Origin: Geotrypetes seraphini
Lineage: Eukaryota > Chordata > Amphibia > Gymnophiona > Dermophiidae
Reading direction: 5' to 3'
DNA: 64,000 bases
Assembly: GCF_902459505.1 (NCBI RefSeq)
Contig: NC_047084.1
Location: 314,293,963-314,357,962, forward strand
In this document: positions 54,128 to 64,000 of the stretch, in pieces
Position numbering within the stretch: the stretch's first letter is position 1
Layout: the number at the start of each line of letters is the position of its first letter
Position numbers and translations under genes: made by a program
The notes under the pieces: model-generated
Seen by the model: only the letters and a program-made list of their open reading frames with translations
What the model was told of the DNA's origin: nothing
The model's database searches: none

Positions 54128-54852
54128 CAGTATTATCTCATTATAACGGACTTCAAGGGACCTGGAAAAACGGTCCGTTATATCCAGAGTTGCATTTTTT
54201 AAAAACTTTATTTAGGTCAACTTGAAACAACGTTCAGTCAATGAACAACAGTCACTGCACAACCATTTCAGCAACAGCAAGAACAAAACTCAGCAAAACA
54301 TTGGTATGGCACAAAATGATTGCCAAACCAGAACACTAAAAGATGTTCTAAAGCAGGGGTCTCAAAGTCCCTCCTTGAGGGCCACAATCCAGTCGGGTTT
54401 TCAGGATTTCCCCAATGAATATGCATTGAAAGCAGTGCATGCACATAGATCTCATGCATATTCATTGGGGAAATCCTGAAAACCCGACTGGATTACGGCC
54501 CTCAAGGAGGGACTTTGAGATCCCTGTTCTAAAGCATTATGTCGTACTGTACTGGAAAGAAAAATACTCTGTCATTTTCTTCTGGACTGCATTTTGATAC
54601 TATATCATCGGCACGCCATGCACCTTGTAGGCGGAGCCTGCGTGTCCTTTATAGCCAAAGAAAATTACAGCTAAAAGTGGCTCTGGGGACCAAAATAGTT
54701 GTCCGTTATATCAGAAAGTCCGTTATATGCGAGTCCACTATATCCAATGATTTTCTGTTTGTTTATAATGGCGCTTGGCCGGGACCATCAGACCTCGTCC
54801 GCTATAGGCAAGGTTCCGTTATAAGCGAGTCCGTTATAACGAGATTATACTG
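54128..54852. mobile_element. Tigger/pogo-like element with nested MITE
   Basis: Inverted ends CAGTATTATCTCATTATAAC and (reverse complement of the right end) CAGTATAATCTCGTTATAAC, bordered by TA on both sides. GTCCGTTATA recurs along the right third. Interrupted at 54354-54534 by a hAT MITE and its duplication. No transposase. Confidence 0.85.
54354..54526. mobile_element. palindromic hAT MITE, 173-bp family, nested
   Basis: Starts CAGGGGTCTCAAAGTCCCTC, ends GGACTTTGAGATCCCTG, perfect duplication TTCTAAAG (54346-54353 and 54527-54534). Same 173-bp length and arms as 47145-47317. Younger than its Tigger-like host element. Confidence 0.92.
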
Positions 54853-54854
54853 TA

Positions 54855-56562
54855 CTTGTCTAAAATACTAATATTGTATGGCAGGCGTAGACAATTTGCA
54901 CAAGCCATAGGGGTGGTGTACATAGCCATGCTAGTATATGTTAAGTATATATGTAAATTATAGTACTTTATAATCTATGTGCACATTTGTGTGCTCTGCC
55001 CATGTTCTACCCAAGCTCTGCCTCATGCATGCCCATAAGCCGTGTGTTCACTATCATTTCAAAGTATGTCATGTTTTGCTGGTCAGTGTTGGCTACATCC
55101 ACATTATAACTGCCCAAAATACTCCAAAGTGAGTGGGTACATTACCACTTAAAAGTACCTGCTCCCTAGTAAACTATCCTCTAGAGGGGGATGTTATTCT
55201 AGGGCTACTGTTAAGTCGGGTTATTTTACCACAGGCTCTCATTGTATAAAATGGGACCCTGTGGTAATAAAATCCCAACTTAACATTAGCCCAATTTGAT
55301 AACTTCCCACCTCAATATCCGGATGTTTGATGAGACTGCTGCCTAGAGCGGGTCTGTAGTGCCCACCTGGTGGCACATGTTCTAAATGTACCCCTGGCAC
55401 TGTTTCTCCCATGTATTCAACTGGCAAAAGTAACAGACATTAAAGGTCAGAGACTAGTCACTCATATAAAAAGGACTGTACTGCAGGTTCCAAAGCTAAA
55501 TCTATTCCCTATATTATTCTGAAGTAAAAAAAAAATAAATAAATAAATCTCTCCCCCCCCCCCCCCAAAATAAAAATTCCATATCAGGAATCTTTCAGGA
55601 TTAATAAGAAAAGAAGGACCAAATGCAACTGTACTCCTCTCCTTATTATTAAATGAACAAGAGATAACATTTTGGGCCTAAGTCACTAAACTCCCCCACC
55701 CCAACAAAGAATGTGAGAAAAACCTTAGTAAATTGTGCTGAAATAGCAAAAATTGTCCATTTTAATTGGTTTTTAATTTAATTGTAGATCGGACTCTCTT
55801 TGCCTGTGTAGAGACTTTTGTGACATCTCTAGATCTCTTTTCTCTGTTTTGGTATTGTCTGTTGGCACTGCCTTTTTCTGCCTTCCAGAAAAAAAAATAT
55901 AAAAGGGGACCTAAATAATTGAGTGATTTATAAATAGAATACATAATGTAGACAGGAGGAAGCCAAATAAGGCGCACAGACATGGTAGCTTACTTGTGCA
56001 TTCCCTATCCATAAATTACATGATCCGTACCCCAGGAGGGCCAATGCAGCCCCCTCTTCAAAATCTTCTACTCTGGGCCCATAAAGAGCAGTGCACAGTC
56101 AAGCACTGAGCCTTTACCTTTAAAGGGCCTGTCACCCTCAACAAACTTCCATGCTCAAAGCCAAGTCATAGCTTTGGACATATTTATGGCTGGATGATCA
56201 TTAACACAAGATTGATGGGTTCCTTGGCATCTCATGAGAAGCCCCATTACCGAACCACAGTCCTGAGTGCTCTTCCCCCAGGGAAGGCAGCTCTAATCCG
56301 TGGCACATTAAACTAGCACTCAGCAGCCAAACTGCAGGAAAACAGCTCCAGATCAGGAGAAGTAAACATTTCGGCGAGTAATACGTTCTTTTCTCCCTAC
56401 CCCTACCATTTCCTGCCACCAGCTGTCCAATTGGTTATACAAAATTTGGTCCACATCATCATGATTTGCAACTGTGTCCATTTTTAAAAACTATTCCTTT
56501 GGTTATAGCATGAACTGTTGGGTTGGTGTTTTTGGGGGTAAAGAAAACTGCACTTTTTTTTT
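54855..56562. other. probable SGMS2 3' UTR and downstream flank
   Basis: Sequence on the 3' side of the SGMS2 stop codon. A short microsatellite (AAATAAAT, C-run) lies at 55527-55566. No further exon or strong repeat is visible. How far the UTR extends cannot be told. Confidence 0.35.
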
Positions 56563-56766
56563 TCAGGTGGATTTTTCACAGTCTTCTCCTATCTTCTGAA
56601 CGCGTGAATATTTTTTGCAGGACAATTTAAAGCAGACTGGAGGCCAGGATACGGGCCAGGAGAAAGAGCAAGGTACGTTGCCTTGGACATTCTTCTCGAA
56701 GAAGTAAAACACAGGGAACCACCAGCAGCGGGACAGGAAGTTTGACTGTGCAGATGCCTTTAAACT
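56563..56766 (-). CDS. SGMS2: SGMS2 last coding exon
   Basis: The C-terminal exon of sphingomyelin synthase 2, the plasma-membrane/Golgi enzyme that moves phosphocholine from phosphatidylcholine to ceramide. After a pyrimidine-rich acceptor ending TTGAAACAG the exon opens at 56766 in phase 0 and codes 67 residues to a stop at 56563. Residues include SNFLSRCWWFPVFYFFEKN, CSFSWPVSWPP and KKYSRVQKIGEDCEKST, nearly identical to the human C-terminus. This tail is cytosolic, follows the last membrane segment and carries S-acylated cysteines in the mammalian protein. Here the human CC pair is CS, while the two later cysteines are kept. The catalytic exons are upstream, to the right; none was found up to 64000, so the preceding intron exceeds 7.2 kb. 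Confidence 0.93.
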   Translation of the reverse strand, partial: SLKASAQSNFLSRCWWFPVFYFFEKNVQGNVPCSFSWPVSWPPVCFKLSCKKYSRVQKIGEDCEKST

Positions 56767-57319
56767 CTGTTTCAAAAAAGAAGGGAAAATAAAGCAAAGT
56801 TAGACATCCATTGTACCACCAATTTTGACTGCAGGGTCAATACACCAAAAACAGGACACAGGATGTGATATGGATAAACTTAGGTGTATAGCGGGAGCCG
56901 TCAATAGATAAATTCAATTAAAAATGAAGGACTGGTGCAAGTTGTTATTAATAGCATGCGTTGCGACAATATTTTAACAGCTACAACTGGATTGGAGAAC
57001 ATTTTCAGACTCATGAATCTTTTATGTGGGTAAAATAGAGTTAACCCCTTATGTCATCCATATCCAGCTTACTGGATTCTTGACCAACTGAAAGTACACA
57101 TGTACACCGTGTTTCAAAATAACAGGACCACATATTTTTCTCTATAACAAATAAGTGGCTGGGTGTACAATAATAAAACTTGACTCACAAATAGGCCTAT
57201 GACAGAGCTATAAAATGATTGCGCAACAAATATGTAGCATGATAAATATTCTATGCAAGCCATCTAATAAAGGTACTTTGAAATGTCATGTGAACAAACA
57301 AAAATGATAAATGTGAACA
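56767..57319. other. SGMS2 intron, unassigned
   Basis: Ordinary AT-rich intron sequence; nothing recognised. Confidence 0.4.
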
Positions 57320-57850
57320 CTAAGGGCCAGATTCTCTAATGGGCGCCCAAAACAAGGCGCCTAAAGTTAGGTGCCTATTGCATGTCAATCACACTTAGGC
57401 GTCCATTACAGAATCATGCTTAGTGCCACCTGTAATGTAGGCCAGGGTTTTCAAGACTTGCATCATAGACCCCTAAGTCCTTTAGAGCAGTGGTTTCCAA
57501 CCCTGTCCTGGAGGACCACCAGGCCAGTCGGGTTTTCAGGATAGCCCTAATGAATATGCATGGGAGATATCTGCATATAATGGAGGTGCCAGGCATGCAA
57601 ATCTGCTCCATGCATATTCATTAGGGCTATCCTGAAAACCCGACTGGCCTGGTGGTCCTCCAGGACAGGGTTGGGAACTATTGCTTTAGAGGATCACGCC
57701 TAGAGGCACCTAAGTTTTTCTCCATCCCTAAACACGCCTACTTTGGTGTCAGGCGCCTATCTTTTGTAGAATCATACCTAAGATAGGCGCTTATCTCCCA
57801 ATTAATTTTTTTTTTTTTACAATTATGAGCTCGTTAAAGCATATATGCTG
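57320..57850 (-). mobile_element. GGCGCCTA-rich MITE, copy 2, split
   Basis: Opposite-strand counterpart of 41100-41465 (shared CATAATTGT...AGATAGGCGC and AGATTCTCTAA), interrupted by the MITE at 57488-57683. Confidence 0.65.
57488..57683. mobile_element. palindromic hAT MITE, 196-bp family, nested
   Basis: Starts CAGTGGTTTCCAACCCTGTC, ends CAGGGTTGGGAACTATTG, perfect duplication CTTTAGAG (57480-57487 and 57684-57691). Arms carry GACCACCAGGCCAGTCGGGT and its complement. Confidence 0.92.
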
Positions 57851-58165
57851 CCAATGTTATTGACCAAGGTGAAGATCCATTGGGACACTCTGCAGATCCA
57901 CTCCACACCAAGACATTTCAATCATGCACTTAAAACTGGCAGTGCAAAAAAAATTTAGATTCAAATTTGTTTGCAAATTTGATTTTGAACGTAACATTTT
58001 TAGGGCTCATTTTACAAAGCTGCAATGGCAAGTCCCGATGTGGCAAATGCGACACAGCCCATAGGTATTGAAATGGCTGCGTCACATTTGGTGTGCGGGT
58101 TTGTAAAAGAGGCTCTATTGGGGAAATTCTATAAGAGGCGCCTAACTTAATTAATAAATTGACTT
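57851..58165. other. SGMS2 intron, MITE-like scraps
   Basis: Phrases such as GCTGCAATGGCAAGTCCCG resemble decayed palindromic MITEs. No exon. Confidence 0.3.
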
Positions 58166-58760
58166 CCCCTTAAGAGATGCAGTCAAAATTCATGGAGTTG
58201 AATTTGATTAAGAACTCACTTTTTAGTCCCCAAGTCTTTAGTATTGTGTCTAAGTGCTACTTTGCTTTACAACGAATACATCCCATCTGTTCCATCATGG
58301 AATTCCCCTCTCTTTATATCCTTATCCTTGCCCTTGTAATCTTCTGCATAGATTATTGCAACTCCCTTTATCAGAGCTTATAGGTTATTCAAAGAAGAAC
58401 ATAACAATTGATACAGGACATGACTATTAGCCTACTAGCCAAATTTCAGAATGAACACTGGCTTCCTCTTGCCTACAGGATTCCCTTCAAGACACTCACC
58501 ATCACCCAATCAGGTCATCTAAAACACTCACCATCACCCAATCAGGACATCTATGTCATTTTACTTCTATTCTTATCCAGCCTGCTAATTGCATATTCCT
58601 TAGAGAGAACATTCCAGTTCTCTCAACACAATGGCCCACTGTCAGATCTGCCTGGACTATTTTGCTTTAGTGTTCTGACTCTTATCTTCTGGCATAATCA
58701 TCCTTTAGATATTGGAACTAAATCCTGTTTTAAAAAATTCAGTGTCTCTCTGTAAATCCG
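58166..58760 (+). mobile_element. L2-clade LINE fragment in SGMS2 intron
   Basis: Plus-strand remnants FCIDYCNSLYQSL (58350-58380) and HWLPLAYRIPFKTLTI (about 58455-58505) match L2 RT thumb motifs. A direct duplication of AACACTCACCATCACCCAAT-type sequence lies at 58490-58545. Frame-broken. Confidence 0.75.
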
Positions 58761-59139
58761 TTTCTTTCCTCAAACTCTTCCTCTGGCATAATTAACATCA
58801 CTCCTCCTTTTTCTGTCAATCCCAACTTTGCTGGTGGCAGCCACATGACTGCTACAAGCGAAATATGAAGTGTCTCAGCCTCTGTTCTTCCTCCTCCCAT
58901 ATCTTTATGTTTTAGAACTCATATATTGTAACACTAAGCCTTCTGTTGTTCATGTCCATATTCATTTTTCTCCTTTTGTTACCTGCTGGTCCCCTGCCTG
59001 TATTTATGAGTATTTGACATTTCCTGGTTTCTCTATTTCTATCCAATGTCCCCTTTTGATTTGCAGTATATCACATAAATGTGAAACATCATAATGTTTA
59101 TTATTTTTTGCCCTCTGATTTGCTATAGTGTATGTAGGG

Positions 59140-59335
59140 CAATGGTTCCCAACCCTGTCCTGGAGGGCCACCAGGCCAGTCGGGTTTTTGGGATAGCCTT
59201 AATGAATATGCATGGGGCAGATTTGCATGCCTGTCACCTCCATTAAATGCAGATCTCTCTCATGCATATTCATTAGGGCTATCCCAAAAACCCAACTGGC
59301 CTGGTGGTCCTCCAGGACAGGGTTGGGAACCACTG
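59140..59335. mobile_element. palindromic hAT MITE, 196-bp family
   Basis: Starts CAATGGTTCCCAACCCTGTC, ends CAGGGTTGGGAACCACTG. Flanks ATGTAGGG / GTGTAGGG (7 of 8). Same 196-bp length as 57488-57683. Confidence 0.9.
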
Positions 59336-59340
59336 GTGTA

Positions 59341-59460
59341 GGGGTTCTCAACCCAGTCCTCAGCCAGGTTTTCAGGATACTCGCAATGAATATACATGAG
59401 ATAGATTGCATACAATAGAGAGAGATTTGCATGCACTTTCTCATATACATTCATTGATCA
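59341..59460. mobile_element. palindromic MITE piece abutting the previous one
   Basis: GGGGTTCTCAACCCAGTCCT...AATGAATATACATGAG...ATTCATTGATC belongs to the related shorter family seen at 15935-16063. It lies head-to-tail with the 196-bp element. Confidence 0.6.
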
Positions 59461-59794
59461 ATAAAACTGTCTATCAATGTGGGTAAATACCAATATAGCT
59501 TCAAATTTATACAATATAATTAACAATTTTATTGAAGTTCTAATCATATAATACTAACGTCATAGAAACCAAATTATACTATATTATTCTTTTGCATATT
59601 AACTTTTAATAATAAAAATTGAATATACATCACATTTCTCTCATCAATATTATATCTCAATAAATTACAATTTTCTTTGACTTTGTTCTTCCTCTTATTA
59701 CAGAATATACCACAGTAAGTTGTGCAATTCAATACAAGTAGGTGTAGTCCTTTAATAACACTATCATAACCTCTAGTTCATCTGATATCAATGT
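59461..59794. other. SGMS2 intron, very AT-rich, unassigned
   Basis: Nothing recognised. It resembles 60660-61010 (shared AATTTGGTTT/ATAATTTAC phrases on opposite strands), suggesting an inverted duplicate bracketing the SINE-bearing interval. Confidence 0.4.
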
Positions 59795-60005
59795 GTGGGG
59801 AGTGTATAGCACAGTGGTTAGAGCTACAGCCTTAGCATCCTGAAGTTGTGGGTTCAAACCCATGCTGCTCCTTGTGACCCTGGGCAAGTCACTTAATCCC
59901 CCATTGCCCCAGGTACATTAGATAGTGTGTGAGCCTGTCAGGACAGATAGGGAAAAATGCTTGAGTACCTGAATGTACACCACTTAGGTTATAAGTGGTA
60001 CATAA
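59795..60005 (+). mobile_element. tRNA-derived SINE, full-length
   Basis: RNA polymerase III promoter boxes are visible: A-box-like TAGCACAGTGGTTAGAGC (from 59807) and B-box GGTTCAAACC (59851-59860). Then follow GTGACCCTGGGCAAGTCACT, a core with CATTAGATAGTGTGTGAGCC, and a tail AAATAATAATAA. The layout is that of CORE/MIR-like SINEs mobilised by L2-type LINEs. Confidence 0.88.
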
Positions 60006-60536
60006 ATAATAATAACTTTATTTTTGTATACCGCAGTACCTCAAACAGTTCAGAGCGGTTTACAATGTAAGAGACTGTACATACACAGCGAAGATACAGT
60101 GCAAGGGAATGTGCTATGCAGTTGAGCGCAGTTTACAATGCCGGGGACTGTACATATTCGGCATGGGTGATTATATAGCGAAGATACAATGCAGATTTAC
60201 CATGCAAGAGCCTGTACATATTCAGCGGAGATATTTATACAGTGAAAATACAGTGCGAGTGAACAGGATAAGATGCAAGAGACTGTATAATGCGTTTGAA
60301 ATGGATTACTATGCAAAGATAGTTACATTCTGGTTATTCTGATAGAGTTTGGTTATTCGGGGGGAGGGGTTCGAGAAATTTATCATAGAGGTAAGATTTG
60401 AGGGATTTCCTGAAGTAAGGGTAAGATGGGGCAGATGAGATGAGGGTGGTCAGGCAGTCTGTCTATCTGCCAGCTTGGAACGAGAGAGTTCTATTGAGGA
60501 ATCTTTTGTATTTTTATATTTAAAAAAAAAATAAAA
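60006..60536. other. repeat-like, GTACAT/AGCGAAGATACA degenerate tandem
   Basis: From 60060 to 60310 the phrases GACTGTACATA and GAAGATACAGTGC recur about four times at 50-80 bp intervals, a degraded tandem structure. Not identified. Confidence 0.45.
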
Positions 60537-60539
60537 TGC

Positions 60540-60589
60540 CCTACTAAAGTTTCAATCCAACCATTGGTTTGGATTAAAACTTTAGTAGG
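60540..60589. repeat. short perfect hairpin
   Basis: CCTACTAAAGTTTCAATCCAA and its near-exact complement are separated by 8 bases. It is probably a small MITE remnant. Confidence 0.7.
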
Positions 60590-60727
60590 ACGCTGGTTTC
60601 AAATGAAGTGGAGGCTGTGATAATGTTACCAAATGACTTCATCTACCTGCATTGCACTGCACAACTTAGTATATTCTGTAATAAGAGGAAAAACAAAATT
60701 GAAGAAAATTGTAATTTATTGAGATAT

Positions 60728-60886
60728 AGGGCTAATTTTATGAAGGTGCGCTAGCGTTTTTAGCGCACGCACCGGATTAGTGCGCACTAGCTGAAAAACT
60801 ACCGCCTGCTCAAGAGGAGGCGGTAGTGGCTAGTGCACTCTATTCCACGTGTTAAGGCCCTAATGCGCCTTCGTAAAAGGAGCCCA
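60728..60886. mobile_element. palindromic MITE
   Basis: Starts GGGCTAATTTTATGAAGGTG, ends CCTTCGTAAAAGGAGCCC. The central arms CTACCGCCTGCTC / GAGGAGGCGGTAG pair. Related in layout to 33211-33350. Confidence 0.75.
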
Positions 60887-60904
60887 TAATGTTGATGAGA
60901 GAAA

Positions 60905-60906
<2 letters not shown>

Positions 60907-60944
<38 letters not shown>

Positions 60945-60955
60945 TATATATATAT
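60907..60955. repeat. TA dinucleotide microsatellite
   Basis: Alternating TA of about 35 bp with a GTATTA interruption. Confidence 0.9.
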
Positions 60956-61054
60956 ATTCATTTTTATTATTAAAAATTTATTTGCAAAAAGAATAATACA
61001 GTATAATTTGGTTTGATAGATATTATCTATGACATTGGTATTATATAGTTAGAG

Positions 61055-61140
61055 CAGTGTCTCTCAAACCTTTTTAGCTTCGACACACTAAATGGAGCAA
61101 ATGTTTTTTATGGCACATTATAATTGAAATTATAAAATTA
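61055..61140. mobile_element. hAT terminal fragment
   Basis: CAGTGTCTCTCAAACC followed by CGACACACTAAATGGAGC parallels the left end of 17719-18786. No matching right end. Confidence 0.5.
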
Positions 61141-61732
61141 TAAAATTGCAAATCCAACAAAAAATTTGAGATTTATTTATTTAAAGTTCTTTAAGCTATG
61201 TATGGGTAGTTGTAACAATTATATTACATTAGAGATTTCTATTCCGCCATTGCCTTGTGGTTCAAGGCAGATTACAAAAGAATTACAAAAAACACATTAC
61301 AAGATATCTGGTAATTTCTAGAGGAGATAAAGAGTAGATGAGGTTGCTTTGGGGAATTGGGAAGTGGGAAGGCGCTACCGGTATTAAGCTGTTTGCAGGA
61401 ATTTCTTGAAAAGTAGTGCCTTTACTTCTTTCCTGAATGTTTTGTACTCTGGTGAAACTAAAGTGCTTGTTTTTGAGAGCAAATGAACTCAAAACGTGGC
61501 TCAATAGTCGATAACAAACATGTATTCACCATCTGAACTCATTCTTTTTTTTTTTTTTAATTTAATTTCTGTCAGAGCTGAAGATCCAAGTTCACAAAGA
61601 TAAAAAGATCCAAACGGTAACAGGTTGCTCAAGTTAGGATAACTACTGCATACAAAATAAAACTACTTGCCATTAGTTTTCAAGAACTAATCACGTCAAA
61701 GAATGACGCTTGTCTGGGATGTCCTTATACAC
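61141..61732. other. SGMS2 intron with a repeat-like segment
   Basis: 61215-61400 resembles 34045-34460 (GGTTCAAGGCAGATTACAAA type). Otherwise nothing. Confidence 0.35.
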
Positions 61733-61830
61733 AGTGGCGTACCTAGGGTATGTGGCACCCGGGGCCCATCATTTTTTGACACCCTCCCCCCCCCATGTAA
61801 AAAAAATTTTTTTTTTTTTTTTTTGCAATA
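61733..61830. mobile_element. hAT-like left end
   Basis: CAGTGGCGTACCTAGGGTAT, C-run, then A/T-run. Resembles the start of 52468-52963; the right end was not located. Confidence 0.45.
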
Positions 61831-62375
61831 ACCATGAAATGGAATAAATGGTCAGAATAGAAACAGGCAGTGAAAATTTTCTTTTATTGAACCTCATATA
61901 TGTAACCATTATTCCAAACATAACATAACATAAATTATGTCTAAATTGTCATGACATTAGAAGTACATATGGAGTAGTTGCAGGTGATGCTTGGGACAGT
62001 TCTGATTGTGTTAGTTCGGTTTTATGTGTTTTTTGAATAGAAGGGTTTTTATTTCTTTTTGAAGGTTTTGCAGTCTGTGGTTGATATCAATTGGTTGTAG
62101 AGTTGGGGGTCGAGTGTTGCAGCTCGAATGGCTAGGAGGTTGTCGAACAGTTTTTTTCTTTTGACGTTTTTGGTTGGAGGGTGTGTGAATGGTGCGTGAG
62201 TTCTCCTATATCTGTTTGAAGTGGATTGAATTATTTAGCTGAAGAAATTAGTTACCCCCTCATCCCACACACATTAATTCTCTTCCATTTTTGTTCCCAT
62301 TATAAAAAACACTGATAAGTTCCCAGAAAAAAAATACATTAAAATAAGAAGTGAAAACAAAGGCCCCTACAGATG
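61831..62375. other. SGMS2 intron, unassigned
   Basis: Contains an AACATAACATAACATAA short repeat near 61917. No exon. Confidence 0.35.
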
Positions 62376-62660
62376 AGAACATAACATAAGAATAGCCTAA
62401 CTGGGTCAGACCAATGGTCCATCATGCCAAGTAGCCCATTCTCATGGTAGCCAATCCAGGACACTAATACCTGGTCAAAACCCAAAGAGTAGCAACATTC
62501 CATGCTACCGATCCAGGGCAAGCAGACACTTCCCCCATGTCTTAATAACAGATTATGGACTTTTCCTCCAGGAATTTGTCCAAATCTTTCTTAAAACCAG
62601 CTACACTATCTGTTTTTACCATAACTTCTGGCCACTTCATTTTTAAGTTTAGATCTTTCC
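62376..62660 (-). mobile_element. CR1-type LINE 3' fragment
   Basis: Read on plus: GAACATAACATAAGAATAGC, GGGTCAGACCAATGGTCCAT, CTTAAAACCAGCTACACTAT. This is the antisense of a CR1 3' region from a different subfamily than 50556-50697. Confidence 0.75.
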
Positions 62661-63394
62661 TTTCAAACAGAGACCTTGCTAGATGTCAAATACAGCACAA
62701 GGTAACTTCACATGGACTTAGCTGTGCAGGAAATGTGAATCTCCTCATACACCCACCATATAGTGCAAAAATGTGCAAAGGTCTGTTTTTTTCTTTCGAT
62801 CACTACATAGCCTAATGCCACAAGCAGCGCTGTTACAAACATATTCTGTAGGTCAATGCTAAGGATAACAAAGTTTCCTTCCTTGGACCAGAAGGAGATA
62901 AACCACTGGAAGAGATCCCAAAACAACACCCAAAGACCCACTCAGTGTGTGAATCAGTTGAGTGGAGTGGACTAACTGGGGGGTGGAAATGGGCCCGGAG
63001 TTTGCTCAGCAGAATTTCCCAGACCACCTCTTCCTCTCAACACATTGACACGCTGCCACCATCACCACTAGGAACACCTCACTGGGTAGGCCAGCTATGC
63101 TATAAACTTTATAAAACACATTATTATATTTTCTTATAAAGCACATATTTTAACTGACCTCTCTGACATCCTCAGCCTTTCCATTCACAAAAATAGAAGG
63201 AAGAAAAGTTCCCATTTCCTGCTGTCTCATGTCCCCGGCCTATACAATATTTTTTTTCTGCAGACCCTTCAAAAGTCTGACCAAATCCTCGTTTCACTTG
63301 CATTATAAAGTACTGAGGATGCCATCTCTCCCCAATCCCAGGTCCTAAAGTCTAAGACAGTAGCGCAAACTAATGCTGCCAGATACAGGAAAAA
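62661..63394. other. SGMS2 intron, unassigned
   Basis: A 77-codon minus frame at 62941-62708 has a hydrophobic stretch (FVTALLVALGYVV) but no family match that I can defend. Otherwise nothing. Confidence 0.3.
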
Positions 63395-63399
63395 AAAAT

Positions 63400-64000
63400 T
63401 TTGATTCGATTCAGCCCTATTGAATTGGTTTTTCAATTCGATTTTCCTGCCCAGTTGGGTGATTTTTTTCAAAACTCCTGGTGGGTTTTATAGCTTTTTC
63501 ACCCCCTTTGGCTTCTCCTAACCACACTGGCGCTGTGGTGTAAATAAAATAAAGAAACAAAAAGGACTTTTCCTCTTTCTGTTAAATCCTAGCTCACGTT
63601 TGCAGTCCAACACCAGCTCTGGCAGGATACACATTTCAAATCTGACATGTTATAATCACAAAACAGAAAATAAAATTAATTTTTCTACCTTTTGTTGTCT
63701 GGTTATATTTCAAATCTTGTTGGTCCAAGGCTCTGGTTTTCTTCTGATAACTTGCTTGCCAGGGTCTCCTTCTTTCTGCATGCTAACCATCCATCTGCCA
63801 ACTCTGTCCTCCCTTTCCATTTCCCTTCCCTTCCCAGGAAGTCTGGTATCTTTCCTTTTTTTCATCTCCCTCCACAGATCCACCTTTTCTTAAATACCCT
63901 TTCATCCGGCATCTCTCCCTCCTTCCCCACCATCCCAGAGTCCACCATCTCTCCGTTTCTTTTCCTAATTACCCTCCTATCCAGTATCTATATCCCTCCT
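63400..64000 (-). mobile_element. 1.3-kb interspersed repeat, reverse copy, cut by window edge
   Basis: The reverse complement shares with 27588-28915 the GGGCAGGA terminus, AACCCACCAGGA, TTTTCAGTTTTGTGATTA-like stretch and the C/T-rich (here) core. It preserves an end with TGAATCGAATC palindromes that the first copy lacks. Confidence 0.65.

Noticed and set aside
59795-60005. A functional tRNA gene suggested by A and B boxes
   Set aside because: No cloverleaf with paired acceptor stem, and the sequence continues into a SINE core and A/T-rich tail.
62708-62941. A 77-codon minus-strand frame with a hydrophobic stretch, considered as an SGMS2 exon
   Set aside because: It does not match any SGMS2 segment; the expected penultimate exon motif (HYTIDV, RLFWWYHSMANEK type) is absent.

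Overview
The window is vertebrate nuclear DNA from a large, transposon-rich genome. The repeat mix (CR1, L2, L1/Tx1-type LINEs, DIRS-like retroelements, tRNA-derived SINEs, very many palindromic hAT MITEs) suggests an amphibian, most likely a caecilian. That is an inference from remembered repeat families, not a database result. No bacterial or organellar features were seen.

Host genes are sparse and all on the minus strand. From right to left they are: the last coding exon of SGMS2, sphingomyelin synthase 2 (56563-56766); a decayed first exon of CYP2U1 (about 29214-29715); a well-preserved last exon of CYP2U1 (16586-16764); and an intact first exon of a second CYP2U1 copy (2503-3010) whose other exons lie beyond the left edge. 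SGMS2 next to CYP2U1 in the same orientation matches the human 4q25 order. CYP2U1 was therefore duplicated in tandem, and the upstream copy is a relic: its first exon has no start codon at the homologous position and has a +1 shift in an A-run, and exons 2-4 are not visible between its ends. The duplication included the promoter: both copies keep a CCAAT box and a perfect TGACGTCA site at the same spacing.

The rest is mobile DNA. 0-12.7 kb: hAT and Tigger-like MITEs, a 511-bp fold-back element with 9-bp target duplication, a nearly complete CR1, a palindrome followed by G-rich minisatellites, and a 5'-truncated L1. 12.7-15.9 kb: a structurally complete autonomous hAT transposon with an uninterrupted 606-codon transposase and a 0.45-kb internal palindrome. 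17-29 kb: a hAT element with exact ends, an L2, an L1 invaded by a CR1 fragment, and a broken DIRS-like element. 29-37 kb: MITEs and repeat relics. 37-40.6 kb: a non-coding element with the hallmark DIRS layout (inverted ends plus an internal region complementary to both) whose interior holds a 1.3-kb two-period minisatellite. 40.6-64 kb: SGMS2 surroundings with L2, SINE and CR1 fragments and many MITEs with clear target duplications.

The most unusual items are the minisatellite-bearing DIRS-like element, the intact hAT with its giant hairpin, the duplicated CYP2U1 promoter, and several composite or snap-back transposon structures.
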